Shown piece after piece: positions 54,531-62,832 of a DNA stretch of 64,000 nt; position 1 is the first letter of the stretch, and every line of letters begins with the position of its first letter. The stretch comes from MTP4 sp052056915 (GTDB lineage: Archaea > Halobacteriota > Methanosarcinia > Methanosarcinales > Methanosarcinaceae), in NCBI RefSeq assembly GCF_052056915.1, contig NZ_CP195119.1, positions 1,364,001 to 1,428,000 on the forward strand. Direction: 5' to 3'. Both the position numbers and the translations under genes were made by a program. The notes below the pieces were generated by a model. It made no database searches, was not told the DNA's origin, and saw nothing but the letters and a program-made list of their open reading frames with translations.

Positions 54531-55535
54531 TCACCCGTAATTTAGTTTCTTTGCAGCTTCCTCTATCAGTGGTTGTGATAGCTCCTGGTGAAGTTTTTCC
54601 AGGCCTTCTTCCCTTGACATATCCCCACTTCGGACAATTCCTGCTATATCAAAGGCATACGGGTGGATCCCGTATTTTTCCAGATGGTTATAACAGGCAA
54701 AAGAATTCAATGTACAGTTGGTTGAATTGCTGTCATTGAGATCCGGAGGGTTCCACCCGATCTTCACCAGGGACTCCAGAATCTTACCTTCGTTATAATC
54801 CCACAGACACAGAGGATGAAGCATCCTCGGTCCCTCCTTGCCCATATTTTCAATAACCTCGTTTTTAATCAAGAACCTCTCATCCCTATCATCAACGTCA
54901 ATTTTTTGAAGTTGTTTTTCAAAAATGTTCCTGGACCACCGTATAAAATTAGCCTTCAGGGGGATTATGGGATTAGGAGACTGCCCCGGTGTGAAGGCAA
55001 ACATAATGAAAGGTGCATCCTGAACAATAGCCTCTTCTATCAACTTCTGCTTGATGATACTGATACAGGTGTTGCATATGTCGCTTGCCCTGTATTTGGC
55101 TAACCTGGGGAATGCATCGCGGGATTCCGCGGCTTTCCGGAAAGTTTCGTACAGGACCTCATCTTCCATTGTTAGTTTAAAATAATCAGATCCTGTGAGC
55201 TTACACATCTTTTTCGCATTTTCTACCGCGTTGTCAGATATGAAACCGTTATCGAACTGGACAGCCAGGACTTTCAGGAAAGGATATTCTTTTTTGAGTT
55301 TATGAAGCGTGTATGAAGAGTCCTTGCCCCCGGAAAGTGCAAAGACCACATCGTACTTACCCCTGCCCCCGTATTCCTTGAAGAGTTCTTCCATTTTCGC
55401 CAGATATTCTCTCTTTTCCTGCGCAGAAAGAGGGACATACGTCTCACAAAAATGACAGAGCCCACTTTCCTCATTGATATCTATGCCTGGCATATCCGAG
55501 TCCAGAACACACTTTTTACACACTATTCTTGACAT
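54531..55535 (-). CDS. PP-loop N-acetyl-sugar amidotransferase-like enzyme (WbpG-like)
   Basis: A 334-residue protein. An N-terminal zinc-type site (RIVCKKCVLDSDMPGIDI and GLCHFC) is followed by a PP-loop (VVFALSGGKDSSYTLHKLK) and YRASDICNTCISIIKQKLI, the pattern of TIGR03573/WbpG amidotransferases that place amidino or amido groups on surface sugars in bacteria. The usual HisH/HisF-like partners that supply ammonia are not seen nearby. It overlaps the end of the AMP-ligase gene by 20 bp, so translation is coupled. Confidence 0.8.
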   Translation of the reverse strand: MSRIVCKKCVLDSDMPGIDINEESGLCHFCETYVPLSAQEKREYLAKMEELFKEYGGRGKYDVVFALSGGKDSSYTLHKLKKEYPFLKVLAVQFDNGFISDNAVENAKKMCKLTGSDYFKLTMEDEVLYETFRKAAESRDAFPRLAKYRASDICNTCISIIKQKLIEEAIVQDAPFIMFAFTPGQSPNPIIPLKANFIRWSRNIFEKQLQKIDVDDRDERFLIKNEVIENMGKEGPRMLHPLCLWDYNEGKILESLVKIGWNPPDLNDSNSTNCTLNSFACYNHLEKYGIHPYAFDIAGIVRSGDMSREEGLEKLHQELSQPLIEEAAKKLNYG

Positions 55536-57003
55536 TTTGGTACTCCCCTATAATTGACCGATTGGATATCTTCCCATTCTCGCTTAATGGGAGATGATCG
55601 ATGAAAAGTATCTCCCTGGGACACAGGTACCCGGGCAAATTCTTCCGGCAGAATGAAAAAAGAGCATCAACTTCTGTCCCTTCCTTCGGGATGACCATGA
55701 GGCTGATCGCGGCCCCCATAAGCTCGTGGGAAACCGGTACGACAAAAACCCTGGAAACCTCAGTGTTATTCTCTATGTGTTTTTCAATTTCCCTCGGATT
55801 CACGCGATGATCGCCTATTTTAATGAGGTCGTCCTTGCGGCCAAGCAACCTGAAATAACCATTGGGTAATTTCTGTGCCAGGTCCCCCGTGTGCATCCAC
55901 CCATTTATGAGCTTTTTCTCAGTGGCGATCTCGTCGTCCAGGTAACCTAATAGAATATTCTCACCCCTGGCAACCAGTTCACCCCTTATGTTCGGCCCTA
56001 CTGGCCTGTTTTCATCGTCGAATACGTCAAGCATAACGCCGGGAATCGGCTTGCCTATCGTATCAACGAACTCGTCCACGTCCTCTGGTGGCAGGTAGGC
56101 CAGGCGTGCTGTAGCTTCAGTCTGGCCGTACATCGGCAGAATCACCGTACCGGGACTTAACTCGTTTATCTCTTTCACGGTTAATGCGTCCATTCCTCCA
56201 CCTGCGGATGCGGCAGTCCTGACATTTTCAAATGCCTTTTTGAACCTCTCTGGATAGCGGAGGAGGATCCGATAAGTACTTGGCACTCCGTAGAATACGG
56301 ATACCCCTGATTCCACCAAGCTGAATGTAGATTCCATAAAATTCATGCTTCCGATTCTGACAGCCCCCCCGGCCATCAGGTGGGAATCGATTATGGAATT
56401 ACCAAAAGCGTGGTGTGGAGATATTACCAGTGCGCCCTTATCGCCGGAACTTATGCTGAGAACCTCGATTATCGATTCTGCATTTGCTACCAGATTTCGA
56501 TCACTTAACATGACCCCTTTTGGAGTGCCTGTCGTGCCGGACGTGTACAGCACCAGCCTCAGTTCCGGATTGTTGGCCTCATTTACTATATTTTTACGCA
56601 GGGTCTTTACTGAACTGTCATTTGAAACAACAACAACCGTTCCAAAACGCCCGAAAAAGTCCTCACCATATCTAGAGTACTGTGCCTCTGTTGCAATTAT
56701 ATTATTGACGTGGGCATTATCAAGAATTTGCTCCAGACTGAATTTCGGGAATTCGATCGGAAGAGGTATTGCAATGTTGGCTGACCGGTATACTGCCATG
56801 AGAATCTTTATGTATTGTATGCCTGACTCTGCCAGGATTGCAAACCTGCAATGCCCGAAGTCCCCCATAGACGAAGCAATAGTATCTATATCTTCATCGA
56901 GACAGTTGTAGGAGATGGATTTTTTGCCTTCTTCCAGAGCGATTTGCTGAGGAGTTCTTCTGGCATATTCCGCGATATAAGCATCGATCCTCATATCTCT
57001 CAC
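55516..57003 (-). CDS. AMP-forming acyl-ACP/acyl-CoA ligase
   Basis: A 495-residue ANL-family enzyme (acyl adenylation). Core motifs: VLYTSGTTGTPKGVMLSDRNL (P-loop), YGQTEATARLAYLPP (A5), GWMHTGDLAQKLPNGYFRLLGRKDDLIKIGDHRVNPREIE (A7-A8) and the C-terminal ENGKISNRSII with the catalytic Lys. Substrate pocket not readable. Its start (GTG 57003) overlaps the ACP stop by 4 bp (GTGA), so the probable reaction is loading an acid onto that ACP. A start at ATG 56994 is also possible. Confidence 0.88.
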   Translation of the reverse strand: MRDMRIDAYIAEYARRTPQQIALEEGKKSISYNCLDEDIDTIASSMGDFGHCRFAILAESGIQYIKILMAVYRSANIAIPLPIEFPKFSLEQILDNAHVNNIIATEAQYSRYGEDFFGRFGTVVVVSNDSSVKTLRKNIVNEANNPELRLVLYTSGTTGTPKGVMLSDRNLVANAESIIEVLSISSGDKGALVISPHHAFGNSIIDSHLMAGGAVRIGSMNFMESTFSLVESGVSVFYGVPSTYRILLRYPERFKKAFENVRTAASAGGGMDALTVKEINELSPGTVILPMYGQTEATARLAYLPPEDVDEFVDTIGKPIPGVMLDVFDDENRPVGPNIRGELVARGENILLGYLDDEIATEKKLINGWMHTGDLAQKLPNGYFRLLGRKDDLIKIGDHRVNPREIEKHIENNTEVSRVFVVPVSHELMGAAISLMVIPKEGTEVDALFSFCRKNLPGYLCPREILFIDHLPLSENGKISNRSIIGEYQNVKNSV

Positions 57004-57245
57004 TTCACCAGTTTGACAATCAGGTTAGTGATCCCCTGCAGTGAGTCAAAATTTTCCGGCGTCAGCATATCTTCGGGAACTTCTATGGCATATTTTTCAC
57101 AGATATAGTCCATCAATTCAAGCAGTCCAATCGAATCCATGATGCCGTTCTGGGTGAGAGAATCGTTATCATTCAAGCCAATGCTCGTGTCCATAAAAGA
57201 ATTGTCTTTCAGATAATCAAGTATATCATTCTTTATATGTTCCAT
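57000..57245 (-). CDS. Acyl carrier protein
   Basis: An 81-residue four-helix carrier. GIMDSIGLLELMDYICEKY holds the Ser (DSIG) that takes the 4'-phosphopantetheine arm. The acidic helix II and PEDMLTPENFDSLQGITNLI match stand-alone ACPs/PCPs of biosynthetic operons. ACPs are almost absent from archaea, so this is likely bacterial in origin. First gene of the block; an Sfp-type transferase that could activate it lies at 58669-59385. A G-run (57257-57262) precedes the ATG. Confidence 0.9.
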   Translation of the reverse strand: MEHIKNDILDYLKDNSFMDTSIGLNDNDSLTQNGIMDSIGLLELMDYICEKYAIEVPEDMLTPENFDSLQGITNLIVKLVK

Positions 57246-57496
57246 TCGACCTTAGCCCCCCTAATTTCGTATAGTGGATAAAACAACATGAGTAGTATAC
57301 ACTTTAGTGTATCATTGTGTTAATATCCCCGTAAATATTTGAGTAATCCCCATTAGTATTTACGTATTATCAATTATTTATATTGTTTCTCATATAATTT
57401 ATTTACATTGTCCCCTTTATCATTTGTTATATTGTTCCCCATATCAATTATCCCACTTTATCAAGATGTCTTCTCAATTTTCACCATTGTTCCTAA
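57246..57496. other. Upstream region of the ACP operon
   Basis: AT-rich; contains degenerate forms of the TTATATTGTTCCCC motif (for example 57366-57385 and 57427-57442) that are amplified in the array at 57724-58033. The promoter of the ACP block must be here. Confidence 0.45.
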
Positions 57497-57700
57497 TATC
57501 GTTTTTTCTGAAAACTGCCCTGGTTTTCAAACGTGTGTTTTTGAAATCTCCCACACTTTTCGCCCTCATGCCTTCATTAAAAGCTTCCAACTTTCATTTC
57601 CCGAAGGTTCTTGAGATAATAATTGTGGATTTTAGAGCAATAATCCAAAAACGATAGCTAAAAAATGTTATTTTCTAGAGAACATGTCGGGTAAGTCGGA
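57497..57700 (+). repeat. ~205-bp direct repeat copy B (partner at 51597)
   Basis: Second copy of the dispersed element, same orientation as 51597-51801. Its end (GAACATGTCGGGTAAGTCGG) abuts the 35-bp tandem array. Confidence 0.85.
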
Positions 57701-57723
57701 ATTATTTATATTATCCCCCATTT

Positions 57724-58033
57724 CTTAGCCACGTCACCCATTATATTGTTCCCCGTATCTTAGCCATGTCACCAATTATATTGTTCCCCGTATCTTAGCC
57801 ATGTCACCAATTATATTGTTCCCCGTATCTTAGCCATGTCACCAATTATATTGTTCCCCGTATCTTAGCCATGTCACCAATTATATTGCCCCCGTATCTT
57901 AGCCATGTCACCAATTATATTGTTCCCCGTATCTTAGCCATGTCACCCATTATATTGCCCCCATATCTTAGCAATGTCATCATTATATTGTTCACCATGT
58001 CTTAACAGTGCCACTTATTTTCTTGTCCCCTCA
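57724..58033 (+). repeat. Nine ~35-bp tandem repeats
   Basis: Units of 33-35 bp begin CTTAGCCATGTCACC and continue ATTATATTGTTCCCCGTAT. Starts are at 57724, 57759, 57794, 57829, 57864, 57898, 57933, 57967 and 58000; the last two are degenerate. Units join directly, with no spacers, so it is not a CRISPR array. Confidence 0.95.
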
Positions 58034-58668
58034 TAGCACATAACCATGTTAATTATTATATTGTTCACCTTTTTCATTTAGCAACAGTCTCTATCATAAC
58101 TTCTCATAAAAAGCTAGAAGAATTAACAGCGACCCCGTTGAGACTTCTCCTGAGAAACTTATACTCCTGCCCCCAAAATATTGAATATGTCATGTTTCAA
58201 TAATCTCAGACATGAAAAACTGCACTCCAGAACAGTTCGCCATGATAGTAGAATTTTTATCAATTATTTGAGATGCTAAATTCAAACTATTTTTTATAAT
58301 TTCTGCCTGTGAGGAAAGGTATGTATAGCCAGACATCAGCAAGTGCTATATAACCCCATAAAATAAAAAAATATTGAAATAAAATTTCTTAATAAATTTG
58401 AGAAGCAATGTTTCTTGAAAAGTTTAAAGACAGCCTTTTAGAAGGGTTCTGCATAGAACCCCCACCAAACTCAGGGAATAAGAAAGAAAAAGATTACTCT
58501 GGAAATTCAATAAGTATTGTTTTAGTATGTGATTTGAACACCCCATTATCAACATGAATAGAGTACGAACATGAATAGGGCATATAGGAAGGAGGCTCCA
58601 AAAATTGCAGTTCTAAGGTTTAGAACCAGTTCTCATAGAGAGGTTAAGTTCTCATAGAGATTTAAGTT
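58034..58668. other. 635-bp intergenic region
   Basis: No gene seen. A hairpin GGGTTCT/AGAACCC with a GCAT loop lies at 58444-58461. Otherwise AT-rich. Confidence 0.5.
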
Positions 58669-59385
58669 TCATGGAAAGGCTATTTTCTCGAGGAGGCTTA
58701 TATTGATAGTATGCCAGCCTTCAGAAGTAATAAGGGAAAGTATGTATTCGTTGTCTATAATATAGCTTGAATAACTGACATTATTAAGATCCAATTCCCT
58801 GTAAAAAGTAGAAAAAATACTTTTATTCGAAAACTTGCAATACGCTTCTTTCAGAGTCCAGGTCGTTAAGAGATCGAGACAATTTACGGATTTATCGGTT
58901 TGAAAAGTTTTTTTATTCAGGTATTTAGAAATGTTCGCAAGAGACCGCTTTTTTTTAACCTCAATATCAACCCCAAGCTCAAACTTTGAGACTGCAAGAA
59001 CGACAATATTTTCAGTATATGAGATACAGACATGTAATTCTTCATGGTTGCTTACATGGACTTTTCCGTATTTATCCTTATAAGTAGCCATGTCGGAGAC
59101 GGAATGTCGTTTAAGAATTCTGCACAGAATATATTTCAGGACCATTCTGGAAATAATGTACCTTTTCCTGAAATACCCGGTTTTTAATCTATCCAGGCCT
59201 TCCATTTCCATATCGTCAAGGCATTCCGTACTCAATGTGCCGTAATCTTCCAGGTCAACCAGAAAGATAAGAATATCATTCTGTTCCCATAAGCAGGGTA
59301 TATTTGCCGGGAGAGTATGGTCCGGAGTGATCGGAGATACTTCCGGAACAACCTGAGATTCTGCCTTTAAGCTTTCAGTTTGCAT
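58669..59385 (-). CDS. 4'-phosphopantetheinyl transferase (Sfp type)
   Basis: A 238-residue protein that moves phosphopantetheine from CoA to a carrier-protein Ser. It has KYILCRIL, then KYGKVHVSNHEELHVCISYTENIVVLAVS, LGVDIEVKKKRS (Mg-binding Asp/Glu) and, about 40 residues later, TTWTLKEAYCKFSNKS (W-x2-KEA-x2-K). This is the full Sfp/Gsp signature. It lies 1.4 kb upstream of the ACP block in the same direction and is its obvious partner. The N-terminal ~30 residues are variable. Confidence 0.88.
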   Translation of the reverse strand: MQTESLKAESQVVPEVSPITPDHTLPANIPCLWEQNDILIFLVDLEDYGTLSTECLDDMEMEGLDRLKTGYFRKRYIISRMVLKYILCRILKRHSVSDMATYKDKYGKVHVSNHEELHVCISYTENIVVLAVSKFELGVDIEVKKKRSLANISKYLNKKTFQTDKSVNCLDLLTTWTLKEAYCKFSNKSIFSTFYRELDLNNVSYSSYIIDNEYILSLITSEGWHTINISLLEKIAFP

Positions 59386-59404
59386 GCCTGTTCACGAGAT
59401 ATCC

Positions 59405-59453
59405 GTTACAAAATATCAGTTACAAAATATCAGTTACAAAATATCAGTTACAA
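59405..59453 (-). repeat. 14-bp tandem repeats upstream of the transferase gene
   Basis: GTTACAAAATATCA repeats three times and starts a fourth, between the DUF457-like and phosphopantetheinyl transferase genes. It shares the ATATCA core with the 54.4-kb array. Confidence 0.85.
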
Positions 59454-59478
59454 CCCCTATAAAAAAAGTACCTGCAAC

Positions 59479-60000
59479 TCAATGAATTAACCTGCGCCTC
59501 AGGTAAATTGCAGATATTATTACCGCTATGATTAAACCTATAAACTCGGTAATGAAACAGGGACAAAGAGACGGAACATAACCGATCGTGGCCATATTCA
59601 GAAAGTAATCCAGACCCCCTCCGTAACAGCATACCTTAGGAAATTCCCAGCCAAAAGCCGGCCAGAATAAGGTATGAGGCTTAGCCCACATACGGTCTTC
59701 AAGCAGGTGGAAAAAACATGCTCCAGATATCAGGAACAAACCTGTGTCCCTGCTCTTCCCATAGCGATAGTAACCCAGTAATGCGATAAAAAGACAAAAC
59801 ACAAGCGTATGCCCGACAATTCGCCCATTTGCAAGAAACTCGGCAAAAATTACCCTGCCGACCAGTTTGTCGAGAATGTCTGGCAGCAGGGCTCCGAAAG
59901 CTATGTAACGGTAATCAAGCCTGCCTCTGAGTGCCGGAAGAATACGCTCAAGCATGAAGAAAATTCCAATCGTAAAAACGATGTGCCCGAAAATTAACAT
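59479..60000 (-). CDS. DUF457-like membrane-bound metal-dependent hydrolase
   Basis: A 173-residue membrane protein with about five helices. MLIFGHIVFTIGIF, GALLPDILDKLVG, NGRIVGHTLVFCLF, FFHLLEDRMW and HTLFWPAFGWEFP place His, Asp and Glu residues as in the DUF457/YdjM family. It may share its transcript with the transferase 93 bp downstream. Substrate unknown; a second family member is at 45473-46057. Confidence 0.75.
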   Translation of the reverse strand: MLIFGHIVFTIGIFFMLERILPALRGRLDYRYIAFGALLPDILDKLVGRVIFAEFLANGRIVGHTLVFCLFIALLGYYRYGKSRDTGLFLISGACFFHLLEDRMWAKPHTLFWPAFGWEFPKVCCYGGGLDYFLNMATIGYVPSLCPCFITEFIGLIIAVIISAIYLRRRLIH

Positions 60001-60791
60001 TGCAGACCCACTGACCCCATATATATAAACAAAGTTTCTCCCACAAAAACTTATACCCAGCCCAACTTTTTTAATTTTTGAGCGGCGCCTGCACCTTAAA
60101 AACGGTCAATTACACCTAACCGGGGGAATAATTCAGGAAACTGCTCAGAAAAGTCTGACCCCATGAAGAACTGTATGTGCCAAATTTGTGTTTTCACACT
60201 TTAATAAGAAGTAATGGTTAAAAATAAGTAAATAGTTTTGGAAACCAAGTTTCTGAAGAATGTTTCTTAAAAAGTCATGACGACCGGGTATAATAACGAT
60301 AGTTAGAGAGCTTATATAAAAAAATAGAATTGACATAAAAAGGAACGGAAAAGAAAGCGACTTGCTAAATTTTGATTTTGCAGGGGACCTGTTTGAAATG
60401 TTGAATAACATTTTTACCAATCGTGCTGCCGGGTGAGAGAAATAATAACGGAATTAATGCTTTTTTAGATTTAAAATTACTTTATCCCCTTATTTTAGTT
60501 CTTGAGAGAAACATATAAAAATTAACCTGTGACCCGGATGCCCCATAACTTCCTGAGAACTTGAAATTTCTTATATTTAATTTTGACAACAAAGACCGAT
60601 TTTATACTTTAATGTAACCAATCCTCAAAAAGTAATCCTAAAATATATAAACGATAAAGATATAGGGTATTCGATTCTCACTGCCCTGAAAAGCAGGTCG
60701 CATACCTTTATAGCTAAGAATCAAATAGTAACATATAATATAATCCAGTACCAATAATAATTCAAATTATCATTAACTGAGGTGTCAGAAA
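60001..60791. other. 791-bp divergent intergenic region
   Basis: No gene is supported; a 91-codon minus frame (60145-60420) has no ribosome site and skewed composition. It contains the promoters of the DUF457-like gene (minus) and DUF2551 (plus). Confidence 0.5.
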
Positions 60792-61094
60792 CTGCAGACT
60801 ACGGAAGAAAGGGTAAGAGCGAGATTGATTAAGTATCTCGGCAGGGACGAGAGCGGGATACGCAAGGTTGTGCTCAATCTCTTCCTGACCGGAGACAAGT
60901 TCACCACCGGTGAAGTTTATGAGTTCCTTGACAATGGGGAATTCGAGGTAAGCTACCGGGGGGTGTCGGCCATGGTCGGGCTAATGAACACGAGATTAGG
61001 AATCCTGAGCATTAATGTTACAGGAGACCATAACGTTTACTCCCTGAAAAATACTTACAAAACTATCGTCGGCTCCGTGCTTGAAAACTACTGA
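60792..61094 (+). CDS. DUF2551 protein
   Basis: A 100-residue protein with KYLGRDESGIRKVVLNLFLTGDKFTTGEVYEFLD, and GVSAMVGLMNTRLGILSINVTGDHNVYSL, the DUF2551 family of methanogens; a winged-helix-like fold. TTG 60825 would give only 89 residues. A ribosome site GAGGTG (60779-60784) lies 7 nt before CTG 60792, which would give QTTEERVRARLIKYLGRDESG, matching the family's N-terminal helix. A CTG start is therefore suspected. Probably a DNA-binding regulator; targets unknown. Confidence 0.75.
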   Translation: MQTTEERVRARLIKYLGRDESGIRKVVLNLFLTGDKFTTGEVYEFLDNGEFEVSYRGVSAMVGLMNTRLGILSINVTGDHNVYSLKNTYKTIVGSVLENY

Positions 61095-61166
61095 GCCGCA
61101 CTTGATTACTTTCCTTTTACCGGGGTTTATTGCCCCTTATTGTCATTCTTTTTTGTATGAATTTCT

Positions 61167-61430
61167 TTGAGCTTCTTATTTAATTCTGCCAGAGTTCTGC
61201 TCGGATTCAAAAAAGTCATAATTAGTTTGTCTTTCGAAAGAAGGAATTTAAAGGAGAAGTTAAAAGGGAGTTTAAAAGAAATAGAAAAGGAATATAAAAA
61301 AGCAGTTCAAATAAAGTGTTTAGAATTTCGATGCAGAATTTGGGATAATGGCACTGCTTATTTTTGCAGAGAAACCCTGCCAAAAGAAATTATAAATACC
61401 TTGAATAAAAGAAAGTATCAGAGTACATAA
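61167..61430 (+). CDS. Hypothetical 87-residue protein
   Basis: A frame from TTG 61167 giving a basic, helical middle (ERRNLKEKLKGSLKEIEKEYKKAVQ) and KCLEFRCRIWDNGTAYFCRETLP with three Cys. No ribosome site is seen, and the first ~25 residues look non-coding. A shorter start is possible. Unrecognised; low confidence. Confidence 0.35.
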   Translation: MSFLFNSARVLLGFKKVIISLSFERRNLKEKLKGSLKEIEKEYKKAVQIKCLEFRCRIWDNGTAYFCRETLPKEIINTLNKRKYQST

Positions 61431-61497
61431 TGAGATAAAATCTATACAGATTTTCCAGCTTTATATATTAGGGGGAAAACGCATAAGAAGCTTAAAA

Positions 61498-62436
61498 ATG
61501 AGATCAATAAGTTCCGGCTTCAAGGTGGGGCTCAGATTTTTGAAAAACCGGACCTTCAGTGTATTTTACCGGGAATACGAGCGGAGGCTCGCAAAAGAAA
61601 TTCATCACTCGGAGATCCCCGCACATATCGCGGTGATCATGGATGGGAATCGCAGGTTTGCGGGAAAGCTCGGGAAGGCAAAAAGTTACGGGCACTCCAT
61701 AGGGGCGGAGACCACTGAGCAGGTGATTGAGTGGTGCCATGAAATAGGGGTGCGGCAGCTTACACTTTATGCATTTTCCACAGAGAATTTCCACCGTCCC
61801 GGGGAGGAGGTGGACGGGCTCTTTAACCTCATAGACCGGAAGTTCTTGAAGCTTTATAAAGACCCCCGGACCCATGAAAAGGAAATGCGGGTCAGGGTTA
61901 TAGGAGACAGGAGTAAACTGCCTGATTTCCTGAACGAGACAATTGACAGGATCGAAAAGGCGACCGAACACTACGACAGGTTTTACCTCAACGTAGCCAT
62001 TGCCTACGGCGGGAGGCAGGACATTATCCAGGCCGTGAGGGAAATCGCATGCCGGGTTTCAAGGGGAGAGCTCTCCCTTGAGGACGTGAGCGAAAACCTG
62101 ATCTCAAACCACCTTTATCCATCTCCCGGGCTGGCAGTCCCGAATGTAGACCTTATCATCAGAACTGGGGGGGACGAGCGGGTTTCCAACTTCCTGCCCT
62201 GGCAGGCTAACGGAAGCGAATGTGCGGCCTATTTCTGCGCTCCGTACTGGCCCGAGTTCCGGAAAATCGACCTCCTTCGTTCTATTCGGATCTACCAGGT
62301 GAGGAGAGCCGAAAAGAAGCGGGAACACTCGGTACGGGCTTTAAAAATAGTAAAGATGTTCGGAGCCGGAAAATACGAAGAAAAATTAGAAGAGTTCGGA
62401 CACCTCAGGCCGATTAAAAGGCAGGGATTTTCCTGA
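61498..62436 (+). CDS. uppS: Cis-prenyltransferase (undecaprenyl-diphosphate synthase family)
   Basis: Builds the long-chain polyprenyl diphosphate that carries sugars across the membrane. 312 residues; all family regions are seen: HIAVIMDGNRRFAGKLGK (region I with Asp and Asn), GHSIGAETTEQVIEWC, LTLYAFSTENFHRP, VAIAYGGRQDI and PNVDLIIRTGGDERVSNFLPWQANGSECAAYF (region V). Archaeal versions are about 20-40 residues longer at the N-terminus, as here. It would serve the polysaccharide genes and protein glycosylation. Confidence 0.95.
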   Translation: MRSISSGFKVGLRFLKNRTFSVFYREYERRLAKEIHHSEIPAHIAVIMDGNRRFAGKLGKAKSYGHSIGAETTEQVIEWCHEIGVRQLTLYAFSTENFHRPGEEVDGLFNLIDRKFLKLYKDPRTHEKEMRVRVIGDRSKLPDFLNETIDRIEKATEHYDRFYLNVAIAYGGRQDIIQAVREIACRVSRGELSLEDVSENLISNHLYPSPGLAVPNVDLIIRTGGDERVSNFLPWQANGSECAAYFCAPYWPEFRKIDLLRSIRIYQVRRAEKKREHSVRALKIVKMFGAGKYEEKLEEFGHLRPIKRQGFS

Positions 62437-62745
62437 AAGGGAGCCTTTGAAAAATTCCATAAGGACTCATAAGATCCCCTGGACATAAAGACACTGCTTG
62501 AAACACTGCCGGACCCTGGCTTGAACAACGGCCTAAACCGTAGCTTGAACGACAACCTAAACCGTGGCTTGAACGACAACCTAAACCGTGGCTTGAACGA
62601 CAACCTAAACCGTGGCTTGAACGGCTACCGGATCCATTTCCAGAAACTGTAAATACCATTCTCAGAGGCAGCTGAAAGCGAAGGTTCATATTATTCAGGC
62701 ACATATTTATATTTATATATCGCAATTTAACGGGGAAAATATTTT
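62437..62745. other. 309-bp intergenic region with 24-bp repeats
   Basis: After uppS the only clear content is the tandem repeat at 62514-62625; the rest is AT-rich leader for the DUF47 gene with TATATTTATATAT-like runs near 62704-62720, a plausible TATA region. Confidence 0.5.
62514..62625 (+). repeat. Five 24-bp tandem repeats
   Basis: Core CTTGAAC recurs at 62520, 62544, 62568, 62592 and 62616; three of the units are nearly identical (GTGGCTTGAACGACAACC). No long frame uses it. Confidence 0.9.
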
Positions 62746-62826
62746 ATGGGAGAAACGGGAAATTTGAAAAAAATCAAGGGAAAGGAGACACCTATTCCGG
62801 AACATCCCGGACTTCCGGGGAGTTGA
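62746..62826 (+). CDS. Possible 26-residue leader peptide
   Basis: ATG 62746 to TGA 62824 encodes MGETGNLKKIKGKETPIPEH and PGLPGS. It lies 6 bp before the DUF47 ATG and has GGGG upstream. It may be a small protein or an upstream frame that couples translation. Too short for confidence. Confidence 0.35.
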   Translation: MGETGNLKKIKGKETPIPEHPGLPGS

Positions 62827-62832
62827 AAAGAT

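Noticed and set aside
57724..58033. Possible CRISPR array
   Set aside because: Units of about 35 bp follow each other directly with no unique spacers, and no cas genes are seen in the window.
60145..60420. 91-codon minus-strand frame
   Set aside because: No ribosome site, AT-driven composition rich in Phe, Ser and Ile, no recognisable family.
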